Assembly (NCBI GenBank): GCA_944989445.1
Contig: CALYLW010000133.1
Coordinates: forward strand, 980,829-1,044,828
DNA: 64,000 nt
Source of the DNA: Ampullaceana balthica
Lineage: Eukaryota > Mollusca > Gastropoda > Lymnaeidae
Direction of reading: 5' to 3'
Position numbers and translations under genes: made by a program. Below, in pieces: positions 11,020-22,054 of the stretch (position 1 is the first letter of the stretch; every line of letters starts with the position of its first letter). The notes below the pieces were generated by a model. The model had not been told where the DNA came from and did not search any database. It saw only the letters and a program-made list of their open reading frames with translations.

Positions 11020-11888
11020 TTTTTAAATCCTTTATATTAACTCATGACGTCTGCTTCTCTTATCTTATCTATACAGACGCTCCTTCTATGTAGAAGATAG
11101 TTGCGTCCACAGACCATGACAGATGATCATGGTCTAAAAGTGCTGGAGCATTCACAGGCCACGGCTTTGTGGGTTCCACGCATTACCCAGCCGCCTAACT
11201 GCATGTAGTGTTAGGTACCCATTCGGAGCGGGGTGACTCAGGGACGCCCTAGGCCCCGGGAACAAACCATTGCCTTCACACGGATTCGAACCCGTGACCA
11301 TCGGTACGACAGTCCAGTGCGCTGCCACTCGACCACTTGATTGTTTGTCGCAAAAATTTTGGATCGATATTTAACCCACTTCCCCGTATACTAGCAAGCT
11401 GAAAGTTTGCAGGCAGACTCGTGGCGACGATAAAAATGAACTATCAAAATTTCACATCGATCGAATGTACCGTAATTAAATTAATGAAATTTTCGATTAT
11501 CTCTGTGTATTTCTTTGTAGCATGAACATGTGTGTGCTACACTGTCGCGGTGCGTATTATATTGAACACTCTTTTTAATATTTTCCTGTCACGCCGTGCG
11601 GTGCTTATTATATTGACCATACTTTTCAAATATTTTCCCGATCTGTAAATGTTTTTGCTAGTCTGTCGCGCGGTGAGCATTAAATTAAACATGTTTTTAT
11701 AACCCTTTTCCCGTGTTGAAAACGTGCTGAAATTTAGCAGGCAGACTGCAGAAGTTTTTTTTTACTATAAATCCTTTATATACGAGACATAACTAAAATT
11801 TTGTATTTTTTTTATTGTCGTGCGATGCGTATTATAATGAACATACTTTTAGTATGTCTCGTATATAAAGGATGTATAGTAGAAAAAT
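11020..11888 (+). mobile_element. R1 family copy interrupted by a SINE
   Basis: Left end TTTTAAATCCTTTATATTAA; right end TATATAAAGGATGTATAG. Internal landmarks GATCGATATTTAACCCACTT, AATGTACCGTAATTAAATTA and GTGCGTATTATATTGAAC match the copy at 34,561-35,041. Near the right end the terminus also occurs inverted (TATAAATCCTTTATATACGA at ~11,765 against the right terminus at ~11,850), a foldback arrangement. The SINE at 11,053-11,340 separates two parts that are contiguous in the other copy. Confidence 0.78.
11053..11340 (-). mobile_element. tRNA-derived SINE nested in R1
   Basis: Read on the minus strand: A-box-like GTGGTCGAGTGGCAGCGC at the 5' end (~11,336), B-box GGGTTCGAATCC (~11,290), a body with GCTCCGAATGGGTACC, and a tail with CTTCTACATAGAAGGAGCG then AGATAAGATAAGAGAAG. 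The tail is near-identical to the LINE 3' end at 61,990-62,045. Head spacing is typical of a tRNA-type pol III promoter. No clean target duplication found. Confidence 0.85.
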
Positions 11889-12746
11889 TTGTTTTAACAT
11901 AAGAGGGGATCTAAAAATTTTGGAGTTGAGGACCATTTCAAAAGTTTTCTTTTTTCATTAAGGACACGTTTACTCCTTATCCTAATTGACCAGAGGACAA
12001 CGACCCAGGAACAAGTGGTGTGTGGCTAGAAACTGTTCATTGGTGCGGACAACCGAATGGTCATTACGTCGATAGCTGTTCGGTATCTTTGATATTTTAC
12101 TGTGAAAAAAATAAGTTTATGAAAACTAGAATTTCAATAAGTTGGAAAAAAATATCATTTATATTAAGAGATTTAGGTGAAAAATGGGAAGTCTGATAAT
12201 TCTGTCGATGTTTATAAACTCCTAACACTTGATATCATTCGTCGGTTTCCAAAAATAAAGTAAAAAATAGCTACTCGAAATCTTATTTTTATACATGGAG
12301 AAAAGTTATGAAGAAGAAAGGAAAGGTAGTAATGGGAGAAGTAACGAATTACAGGAAGTGGGGAAGAGAGGAATCGATAGAAAGGGGAAAAAAGATAGCA
12401 CTAAAATAAATGACTTTGAATAAGCCGTTCAACTCCTATTTTTGGCATGACCCTGGCCCGACGAATAGCTCGGACCATCGTTCAAAGGAAGCTAATTCAG
12501 GCACGTCCGAGGATCAATTGACCGAACAAGTCAACCACCCGTAAAGTTAATGCCAGTCATATCTTCCCGCTCAGACCCAGCTCGTTTTTTTTGGTAATGG
12601 GTATTGCCTGTAAAAAGGTTCATACTGCAACTGTTGTTGATGGCGTTATGAACACTGAACACTGATATTTGTGCGGCACGCAACCTCTAAAATAAAATTA
12701 TGTTGCTCTTATGTTTAGATTAGACTTCTAAAAAGCTTCTAACTTA
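11889..12746. other. AT-rich spacer, no gene recognised
   Basis: Unique sequence between the R1 copy and the 16-bp array; no coding frame with a recognisable motif. Confidence 0.5.
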
Positions 12747-14046
12747 CTCTAAGTAACAGATAGGCTAAGTAACAGATAGCCTAAGTAACAGATAGGCTAA
12801 GTAACAGATAGCCTAAGTAACAGATAGGCTAAGTAACAGATAGCCTAAGTAACAGATAGGCTAAGTAACAGATAGGCTAAGTAACAGATAGCCTGAGTAA
12901 CAGATAGGCTAAGTAACAGATATCCTAAGTAACAGATAGGCTAAGTAACATATAGCCTAAGTAACATATAGCCTAAGTAACAGATAGCCTAAGTAACAGA
13001 TAGGCTAAGTAACAGATAGCCTAAATAACAGATAGCCTAAGTAACAGATAGGCTAAGTAACAGATAGGCTAAGTAACAGATAGGCTAAGTAACAGATAGC
13101 CTAAGTAACAGATAGGCTAAGTAACAGATAGCCTAAGTAACAGATATGCTAAGTAACAGATATCCTAAGTAACAGATAGGCTAAGTAACATTTAGCCTAA
13201 GTAACATATAGCCTAAGTAACAGATAGGCTAAGTAACAGATAGGCTAAGTAACAGATAGCCTAAGTAACAGATAGGCTGAGTAACCTATAGCCTAAATAA
13301 CAGATAGCCTAAGTAACAGATAGGCTAAGTAACAGATAGGCTAAGTAACAGATAGGCTAAGTAACAGATAGGCTAAGTAACAGATAGGCTAAGTAACAGA
13401 TAGGCTAAGTAACCGATAGCCTAAGTAACAGATAGCCTAAGTAACAGATAGGCTAAGTAACAGATAGCCTAAGTAACAGATAGGCTAAGTAACAGATAGG
13501 CTAAGTAACAGATAGGCGAAGTAACAGATAGGCTAAGTAACAGATAGGCTAAGTAACAGATAGGCTAAGTAACAGATAGCCTAAGTAACAGATAGGCTAA
13601 GTAACAGATAGGCTAAGTAACAGATAGGCTAAGTAACAGATAGGCTAAGTAACAGATAGGCTAAGTAACAGATAGGCTAAGTAATAGATAGGCTAAGTAA
13701 CAGATAGGCTAAGTAACAGATAGGCTAAGTAACAGATAGGCTAAGTAACAGATAGGCTAAGTAACAGATAGGCTAAGTAACAGATAGGCTAAGTAACAGA
13801 TAGGCTAAGTAACAGATAGCCTAAGTAACAGATAGGCTAAGTAACAGATAGGCTAAGTAACAGATATGCTAAGTAACAGATAGGCTAAGTAACAGATAGG
13901 CTAAGTAACAGATAGGCTAAGTAACAGATAGGCTAAGTAACAGATAGGCTAAGTAACAGATAGGCTAAGTAACAGATAGCCTAAGTAACAGATAGCCTAT
14001 GTAACAGATAGGCTAAGTAACAGATAGGCTAAGTAACAGATAGGCT
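12747..14046. repeat. 16-bp minisatellite with two-state TAG(G/C)CTA heptamer
   Basis: About 81 units of TAAGTAACAGATAGGC or TAAGTAACAGATAGCC. The variable base is the centre of TAG(G/C)CTA, and the two heptamers are reverse complements. Both states are mixed up to about 13,500; the G form dominates afterwards. A group of rare variants (TATCC, ACATATAGCC) recurs 240 bp (15 units) apart at 12,921 and 13,161, showing block duplication. It ends 45 bp before the Helitron. Confidence 0.96.
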
Positions 14047-14091
14047 GTAGCATTTTTGAGTTAGAACTTGCGCTGTCCATCTCAGATTGAA

Positions 14092-17000
14092 TCTATACTA
14101 ATAAAAGGCAAAGCCCTCACTCACTGATTCATCACTAATTCTCCAACTTCCCGTGTAGGTAGAAGCATGAAACTTTAGGAAGTTGTTGAGTTGCCTCTCG
14201 CGACGAAAATTGGAGTAAAAGAATTTTTAAAATAACACGCATGGGGGCCGGGGGCCCAAAAACGTTTTTTTTCCTTATATGGCCTCTATAAAATTTGAAA
14301 ATCACCAATTCTCCTATTTCCCGAGTAGTCAGAAGCATGAAACTTTGGGAAGTTGTTGAGTAGAACACCGCGATGGTAACGGGAGAAAAAATATTTAAAT
14401 TATCACTTATTGGGGGCCGGGGCCCAAATGTATTTTTTTTCTTATAAAAAAAAACTAACTCATCACTAATTCTCCAACTTCCCGTGTAGGTAGAAGCATG
14501 AAACTTTGGGAAGTTGTCGAGTAGCCTCTCGGGACGAAAATTGGCGTAAAAGAATTTTAAAATTTACACGCATGGGGGCCGGGGGCCCAAAAACGTTTTT
14601 TCCCCTTATATGGCCTTTACAAAATTTAAAAATCCCCAACTCTCCTATTTCCCGAGTAGGCAGAAGCATGAAACTTTGGGAAATTGTTGAGTACAATCTC
14701 GCGATGGTAACGGGAGAAAAAATATTTAAATTATCACTTCCTGGGGACCGGGGGCCCAAATGAAGTTTTTTCCTTATATGAGCTATATAAAAACTAAATA
14801 TCACTAATTCTCCTATTTCCCGTGTAGGTAGAAGCATGAAACACTAAGTAGTTGATAAGCACACATCCGCAATGGTAACAAGCGAACAAAATATTTAAAA
14901 TAACATTTAATGGGGTCCGGGGGCCCAAATGTAGTTTTTTTCTTATATAAAAACTGACTCATCACTAATTCTCCAACTTCCCGTGTAGGTAGAAGCATGA
15001 AACTATGGGAAGTTGTTGAGTAGCCTCTCGCGACGAAAATTGGAGTAAAAGAATTTTAAAAATAACATTCATGGGGGCCGGGGGCCCAAAAACGTTTTTT
15101 TCCTTATATGGCCTCTATAAAATTTGAAAATCACCAATTCTCCTATTTCCCGAGTAGTCAGAAGCATGAAACTTTGGGAAGTTGTTGAGTAGAACACCGC
15201 GATGGTAACGGGAGAAAAAATATTTAAATTATCACTTATTGGGGGCCGGGGCCCAAATGTATTTTTTTTCTTATATAAAAAAACTGACTCATCACTAATT
15301 CTCCAACTTCCCGTGTAGGTAGAAGCATGAAACTTTGGGAAGTTGTCGAGTAGCCTCTCGGGACGAAAATTGGAGTAAAAGAATTTTAAAAATAACACTC
15401 ATGGGGGCCGGGGGCCCAAAAACGTTTTTTTCCCTTATATGGCCTATATAAAATTTGAAAATCACCAATTCTCCTATTTCCCGAGTAGGCAGAAGCATGA
15501 AACTTTGGGAGGTTGTTGAGTACAACCCCGCGATGGTAACGGGAGAAAAAATATTTAAATTATCACTTCCTGGGGACCGGGGGCCCAAATGAAGTTTTTT
15601 CCTTATATGAGCTATATAAAAACTAAATATCACTAATTCTCCTATTTCCCGTGTAGGTAGAAGCATGAAACACTGGGTAGTTGATAAGCACACATCCGCA
15701 ATGGTAACAAGCGAACAAAATATTTAAAATAACATTTAATGGGGTCCGGGGGCCCAAATGTAGTTTTTTTCTTATATAAAAACTGACTCATCACTAATTC
15801 TCCAACTTCCCGTGTAGGTAGAAGCATGAAACTATGGGAAGTTGTTGAGTAGCCTCTCGCGACGAAAATTGGAGTAAAAGAATTTTAAAAATAACACTCA
15901 TGGGGGCCGGGGGCCCAAAAACGTTTTTTTCCTTATATGGCCTCTATAAAATTTGAAAATCACCAATTCTCCTATTTCCCGAGTAGTCAGAAGCATGAAA
16001 CTTTGGGAAGTTGTTGAGTAGAACACCGCGATGGTAACGGGAGAAAAAATATTTAAATTATCACTTATTGGGGGCCGGGGCCCAAATGTATTTTTTTTCT
16101 TATATAAAAAAACTGACTCATCACTAATTCTCCAACTTCCCGTGTAGGTAGAAGCATGAAACTTTGGGAAGTTGTTCAGTAGCCTCTCGCAACGAAAATT
16201 GGCGTAAAAGAATTTTAAAATTTACACTCATGGGGGCCGGGGGCCCAAACAATTTTTGTCCAAAAATGGCCTATATAAAATATGAAAATCACAAATTCTC
16301 CTATTTCCCGAGTAGGTAGAAACATGAAACTTTGGGAAGTTGTTGAGTACAAACCCGCAATGGTAACAGGCGAAAAGATAAATAAATTATCACTTCCTAG
16401 GGGCCGGGGGCCCAAATGAAGTTTTTTTATAATATGAGCTATATAAAAACTGAAAATCACAAATTCTCATATAAGATGTTGAGTACACTTCGGCGATATC
16501 AACAGGCAAAAATATTTAAATTTTCAAATACTGGGGTCCGGGGGCCCAAATAAAGTTTTTTTCTTTATGGGAGCTATATTAAAACTGAAAATCACAAATT
16601 CGTATGTTTCCCGTTTAGGTAGAAGCAAGAAACTCTGAGTAGTGGTAAAAAACTAAAACAATATTTAAATTATTACATAGTGGGGGCCGGGGGCCTAAAT
16701 GTAGTTTTTTCCTGATATGAGCTATATAAAAACTAAAAATCACTAATTCTTCTATTTCCCGTAAAGGTAGAAGCATGAAACTTTGGGCAGTTGTTAAGTA
16801 ACATTCCGCAATGGTAACAGGTAAAGAAAAGTATATAAATTATCACTTACTGGGGACCGGGGGCCCAAATTTAATTTTTTCTAATATTAAAAACTGACTC
16901 AACACTAATTCTACAACTTCCCGTGAATGTAGAACCTAAAACTTTGGGAACTTGATTAGTACACTCTTATGACGATAAATGACGAAAAGAAAATTTTAAA

Positions 17001-17564
17001 ATTTCACTCATGGGTGACCGGGGCCCCATAACCGTTTTTTTCCGTATATGGGCTATATAAAACTGAATGAACACTAATTCCTCATCTTCCCGTGTAGGTA
17101 GAAGCATGAAACTTTGAAAAGTTGTTGCGTACCCTCCCGCGATGATAACAATCACAACCAAATATAAAATTATTATTCACTAGGGGGCGGGGGGCCCAAA
17201 TGTAGTTTTTTTTCTTATATGAGCTACATATAACTGACTCATCATTAAATATCTAACTTCCCGTGTAGTTAGGAGCACGAAACTTTGGGAAGTTGTTGAG
17301 TACCCTCCCGCAATGGTAGCAGACGAAAAAAAAATTAAATTATCAGCTCGATAGGATCACGGGAAGTGTGTCATTTTTTACTTTTCATTTTTGTTTTTCT
17401 GCGGGGCCACGACAGACAGACAGACAAGACGGTGAAGTTAAAATATACATTATATTCATCATGATCCAGATTGAAATCAATTGGTATTTTGAATTTGTGT
17501 TACGCGGGTTGTCAACGGTAACTGAAATCCTAATTTCCGCAGCGGAGCGCGGGGATTTTGCTAG
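14092..17564 (+). mobile_element. Helitron-like element, 3.5 kb, non-autonomous
   Basis: Starts TCTATACTAATAAAAGGC directly after an A and ends GATTTTGCTAG directly before a T, fitting the Helitron rule A|TC...CTRR|T. A GC-rich imperfect hairpin (CCGCAGCGGAGCGCGG) lies about 10 bases before the CTAG end. Inside is a long array of ~165-bp monomers (14,130-17,330). No Rep/helicase coding was found: the frames of 60-132 residues on the minus strand are repeats of the monomer (LPTREIGELVIF-like) with no known domain. Confidence 0.85.
14131..17330. repeat. ~165-bp monomers in ~829-bp higher-order repeat
   Basis: Each monomer has CTAATTCTCCAACTTCCCGT or CCTATTTCCCGAGTAGGC, then AGAAGCATGAAACTTTGGGA, a GGGGGCCGGGGGCCCAAA block and a T-run plus CTTATAT. 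Equivalent monomers recur at 14,131, 14,961 and 15,790; the variant with GTTGATAAGCACACATCCGC recurs ~829 bp apart near 14,850 and 15,680. So five monomers form one higher-order unit, present about 2.5 times; beyond ~16,200 monomers are more divergent. Confidence 0.88.
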
Positions 17565-17795
17565 TTATAAAAATAAAACAACAACAAACCAATCAAAGCC
17601 CCCGAACATCTTTCGTACACGAAATTTGAGCAAAGTTTTATCTTTACTTTACGACACTAAAAGTAGGTGTTAAGCATGGCCGTACGCAGGGGGGGGGGAG
17701 GGGGGTCGTACGTTCGAACGAACCCCTTTTTGCGAATGTGTGCCCTTTTTTTTTAACAAATAAATCTTGATATTATTGAGAGATTTGGGGATCCC

Positions 17796-19124
17796 ACTAC
17801 AGAATATGAGGGGCCAGTGTTATGATGGCGCTGCATCTATGTCGGGCGCTGTCTCAGGAGTTCAAGCGCGTATTCTGCGAGAGGCCCCTTTGGCGGTATA
17901 CAAACACTGCAGGATCACGCTTTAACCCTAGTGATCATGAGGCATTCGTGCAGACTTCCCGATGTGCGTAACATGATTGACAAATTTATTAAAAGAAACC
18001 TGCATGTTTTTTAACAACAGCCCAAAGTTCGAAGCCTTGTTGAAAAACGTCATGCAAACAAGTCTTTGACAGTGCTAAACGAAAGGCACTTACAGATTTT
18101 TTGAGCGCCACGAAGCATGCAAATACTTCTATTAAACGTATGTTTACATTTTTCATACTCTTGAGATGATTTCACTGCCACGATGAAAACACAACGACCA
18201 AGGATTTGATCCAAGTTTGACTACAAATGGTCATTGGGACACGGACAGTAAGTCTCGAGCAACGTCACTTCTTCATTCCTTGTGTAACTTCACATTTATT
18301 GTGGCGTTTGTTGTAACGTACAAACTGTTATCTATAGGCTAGAAAAATAACAGTCGAAGTTCAGAAAGAAGTGATTGACATAATTCAGGCTATGTCACTT
18401 ATCGAAAACGTCAAGCAAGAGTTTAGAGAGATTAGAACAAATATCGATTCTTATTTTCAAAACAATTATGATCATATCATTACCATGGCGCAGTCTGTAG
18501 GAGCTGAAACTTCAATGTCAGAATTGCTAAGCAGCAAATCTACCGAAGCAATGTGCGCGTAAAAATCGCAAATGCAAAATTATTTTCGGAACTTAATTAA
18601 TCCATTTCTGGAGCACATCATTGCTGAACTACAGATGCAGTTCTCTGGCTTAACCAAGACATCCTCACAACTGTTAGCTCTTGTGCCAAGTGTTGTTAGA
18701 AATTGTATGTATGAAGATCTGAAAATCGATGTGGATTTATATGAGCAAGATCTGCCTTCACCAGAAGTGCTGCCCGAAGAGTTTACCGGTTGGAAATTGA
18801 GGTTCAGCCAATGGGAAGAGTCAAAGCTACCCACACAAAAAAATTTCACGGAAGCTATAAAACATTGCAATGAATCGATGTATTTAAATATTTATTGCTT
18901 ACTGAAAATCGCGTGTGTGATTCCTGTGACTTCCTGCGCGTGTGAGCGAAGGTTCGGTGCACCCCGACGTTTGCACAATTACATGAGATGATCAATGGTG
19001 CAGGAAAGACTTACGGAGCTTGCATTGATGCATCACTACGCTTTTAATATCAACGAAAACAAGGTTTTACAGATATTTGTTAACAAAAACCCAAGAAGGG
19101 TTTACATCGAAGATGTTTTAAAAT
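17796..19124 (+). pseudogene. hAT transposase pseudogene, P52rIPK-like
   Basis: This is a remnant of a cut-and-paste hAT transposase of the type annotated as 52 kDa repressor of PKR inhibitor-like. The upstream part encodes GQCYDGAASMSGAVSGVQAR, the conserved RNase-H-fold stretch, then loses frame near 17,915. From ~18,341 a long stretch runs through ENVKQEFREIRTNIDSYF and, after one stop at 18,560, NYFRNLINPFLEHIIAELQ to the dimerisation region with CACERRFGAPRRLHNYMR. A TGA at 18,989 breaks this; the frame continues SMVQERLTELALMHHYAF to a natural-looking end at 19,124. The order and motifs match the C-terminal half of the family; the N-terminal zinc finger was not seen. At least three disabling changes make it inactive. 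Confidence 0.9.
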
Positions 19125-19344
19125 AAACCTCATAGCATCGTGGTCTTCCGCATCAACAGTTCTGTACCATAATGTATGTAATTCAAATTCTTTAACTCTT
19201 GCGCCTGCAGATTTCATTATTAACAAGAAAAGAAATGAATGAAAGAGTACTAGCATTTTAAATAAAATACTAATTTTGAAGCTTTCATTTACAGTTATAA
19301 ATATTTATTGCATGAAAAACTACATTTTTGGTCACTGCATGCAC

Positions 19345-19347
<3 letters not shown>

Positions 19348-19425
<78 letters not shown>
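19348..19425. repeat. (TA)n microsatellite
   Basis: About 78 bases of uninterrupted TA inside the hAT element, downstream of the transposase remnant. Confidence 0.98.
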
Positions 19426-19429
<4 letters not shown>

Positions 19430-19546
19430 AAACGAGGCAAAAAAGACGAGAAGTTTAATCAACGCCCACAATAATTCATAGGTACAGAATTATTGATTAA
19501 ACATTCTCATCCAAATTTGAAGTCATAGCACCATATATTGTAGGTA

Positions 19547-20409
19547 CAGTCAAACATCTCATAACTAGATTAATTCGTTCCAGAGTCTCACTCTGTCAAC
19601 GAAACACTCGTTATACGAAACAATTTTTCCCATACAAATCAATGTAAAATACGATAATCCGTTCCATACTGAAAAAAATACTCATTTTTTAATTTTTTTA
19701 AATTAACATTTATTCAAATAAAATTACTTATGAATTGTTAAAGATTGAAACAACTAGAATACAATTTAGATTTTAAACAAAAAACGTAAACAAAGATATG
19801 AATTTATGACAAATAATTATTGCTTTTTAACTAGAAAACTGTTAAAGACATTTATTTTTTCAGACGCTTCAAAATTTGACGAAAATGTGATGTAACCGTT
19901 TCTTAGACCTTCTTGACACTCCATTTGAAGCATCCATCTCCTTAATTGTTCTTGAGAATAGTGCAGATCGTTGATGTAAGGCCGATTGTAGTGGCATGCT
20001 AGATTCCCAATTTTGTTCTCGCTTTACAATGTTTTTTCATTTTATTTCAAATGTTTACTTTCCCTCTCTTATGAATGTCTTCTTGTGTTTTTTTTTCGAA
20101 GATAATTTATCAGTTTATTAAACTTTGCACATAAAAAAAATACAAATATTGTCTTAATACAAAATTTGTAAAATAGGTTGATCACACACGAAAACAATAC
20201 GCAAACAGAACGAGTGCTTAGCACAGAATAATACATCAGGGCGGAAGTGCCGGCTCACTAATGAATTTCCAGGAAAAAAGGGAGTTTCCCTTTCTGCGTC
20301 ACTCGTTATGCGAATCTTCGTACGTTAAGGGAGCAACTTTTTCCATAAAAATGTTGCTCGTTATGCGAAAATCTCGTTATGAGAGGTGCTCGTTATGAGA
20401 GATTTCTCT
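19547..20409. mobile_element. mariner/pogo-like insertion nested in hAT element
   Basis: Left end CAGTCAAACATCTCATAAC after TA, right end GTTATGAGAGATTTCTCT before TA: imperfect inverted repeats with the TA duplication expected of Tc1/mariner-pogo elements. Subterminal CGTTATGCGAA/CGTTATACGAA motifs repeat on both sides. No transposase frame is recognisable in its ~863 bp, so it looks non-autonomous or decayed. Confidence 0.65.
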
Positions 20410-20478
20410 TATCTTAACATGAAATGCCGTCGCGACAAGTTTGCGAACCCGCCTTAAAATTTTCTGGGTACGCCCTTG

Positions 20479-21092
20479 TTAAAACGTAACCATTTGAATT
20501 TTTTCTTGAATATCCTAATAGATAAATATACATTCTGTCAGGTAAAATAAATGATGCATGAATGAAGATCAATATTTCAATGTCCTTTACTAGGATAACG
20601 ATCGAGATCTAGTAACAAATATGTTTTCCAGAAAATTTACATGCAACGCATACTTCGGAATCTTGATGTGCACGACATTCGTTATGATTTGGACATACGA
20701 CATTCTACAGAATCTTTACATGCAAGACATTCTTCAAAATCAGTATATTCAAGGCCTGCTTCAGGATATAGCTTTTTAAGACCCTCTTCCTGATACGGAT
20801 GTAAAGAGGCCCTCGTCACAAGTGAGAAAGGTAGATTTAATACCTACTTAGAATCTAGTAATGTTAGATCTATTCAGCATGAAGACAGGCAAGAGCTACA
20901 TTATTATCTATAGTTTATAAACATAGTCTATACATTAACTAATCAATTCTGCTACCAACACCTTTCTGTCTAATTTCCAACAGTTAAATGACGTCATCAA
21001 GCCAAAGCTACTTAAAATCATCAACGACGCTAGCTACTGAACTAATCCCGATTTATTTGCTAACATCCTCAGCTCCCAATCGTGCTCCGTGT
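20479..21092. other. unique sequence with weak ~27-bp periodicity
   Basis: At 20,630-20,765 segments such as TTTACATGCAAGACATTCTTC and TTTACATGCAACGCATACTTC recur loosely, suggesting a very old tandem repeat. No gene recognised. Confidence 0.5.
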
Positions 21093-21295
21093 CAGAGGCG
21101 TCACTAGGGGGTGCGGGCGAGGGGGGCTGCTGACCGCAGCGGGTGACAACATCACAAGGGGTGACACCAAAATGTGAAATTCTGTATCTTCCCGTAATTT
21201 GCACTGGCAGACTCGGAGGAGATATGGGGTAAGTCGTGAGGTGTTGACACCATGAGCTACCGCACTGGGTGAGACCTACCCCAGTGACGTGTCTG
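21093..21295 (-). mobile_element. hAT MITE family R3, minus-strand copy
   Basis: Related to copies at 35,361, 42,142 and 57,934. Ends are CAGAGGCGTCACTAGGGGG and CCCCAGTGACGTGTCTG. Internal landmarks TGGTGTC, ACTTACCCCAT and CTCCGAGTCTGCCA (minus strand) are shared with the other copies. Non-coding. Confidence 0.8.
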
Positions 21296-21866
21296 CTCCG
21301 TGTAAAACCGTGTGCTCACCCCACACATTTGCCACAAATTAACTGCTGATCCAAAGCAACAACTAAATGTTGTCATCCCTAATATCCAGAAATCTCACCA
21401 CAAATCCATAAATCCCCCCTCCCCCAATAAATATACCCTATAACTCAACATGCTTTACCAAAAATATTCAACCATGAAATAAGCATGAAATTGGCTCGTA
21501 AATTTTGAGCTTGGCGTCCGACTTTTGAGCCTTTAGGTACAATTCCCTAGTCGAAATCTATTTACAGAAAGTGCATTCCATCAGTCTCCCACGGGAGATA
21601 ATAAAATAGTGTGCATCCCCATAAAAATCCTTTTATCGGAGATATTGGTCTAGGGAAGCGGAGGGGATGGAGAGGGGCGGTTGAATAAGGGGGGCTATTA
21701 CCAGGAGCCAGACAACCGAAATTTGAATTCATAGAAAGCTCTTTCCTTTGGCCCGGCAGACGGCTACTACTTTGTTCTCCGTTCCCGAAATAGAAAGTCA
21801 GATCCAGCGGACCGCTCTTATTTGGAGGCCTCGATTGAAAGGCATCTCATCACCTCATCTCCTTGG
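21296..21866. other. no identifiable feature
   Basis: Unique sequence with C-rich and G-rich runs; no gene or transposon end recognised. Confidence 0.5.
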
Positions 21867-21962
21867 TAACTAATGGGGACCACGTCATAGAGGTTAGGGG
21901 ACGGTTCTCAAGATAGTAACTAATGGGGACCACGTCATAGAGGTTAGGGGACGGTTCTCAAG
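21867..21962. repeat. ~50-bp duplication
   Basis: GTAACTAATGGGGACCACGT through GGGGACGGTTCTCAAG is present twice in tandem (starts about 21,867 and 21,917) with no internal difference. Confidence 0.95.
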
Positions 21963-22054
21963 TTGTCAAACTACAAAAAATACGGAATATGTCTTTTTTT
22001 GGTGTATATAGTGTAGTTACAAAATTGATTTTAGTTCTAGTGTTCGGCACCACT

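Larger units (their letters stand above)
17675..20478 (+). mobile_element. hAT-like DNA transposon, 2.8 kb, degenerate
   Basis: Left end CATGGCCGTACGCAGG and right end CTGGGTACGCCCTTG (inverse CAAGGGCGTACCCAG) form imperfect terminal inverted repeats. It encloses a broken hAT transposase on the plus strand, a (TA)n tract and a nested mariner/pogo-like insertion. Flanks share TGTTAA but no full 8-bp duplication, so the exact ends are less certain than the transposase. Confidence 0.7.

Noticed and set aside
11281..11340. A functional minus-strand tRNA
   Set aside because: A- and B-boxes fit, but the 3' side continues into the SINE body rather than an acceptor stem.
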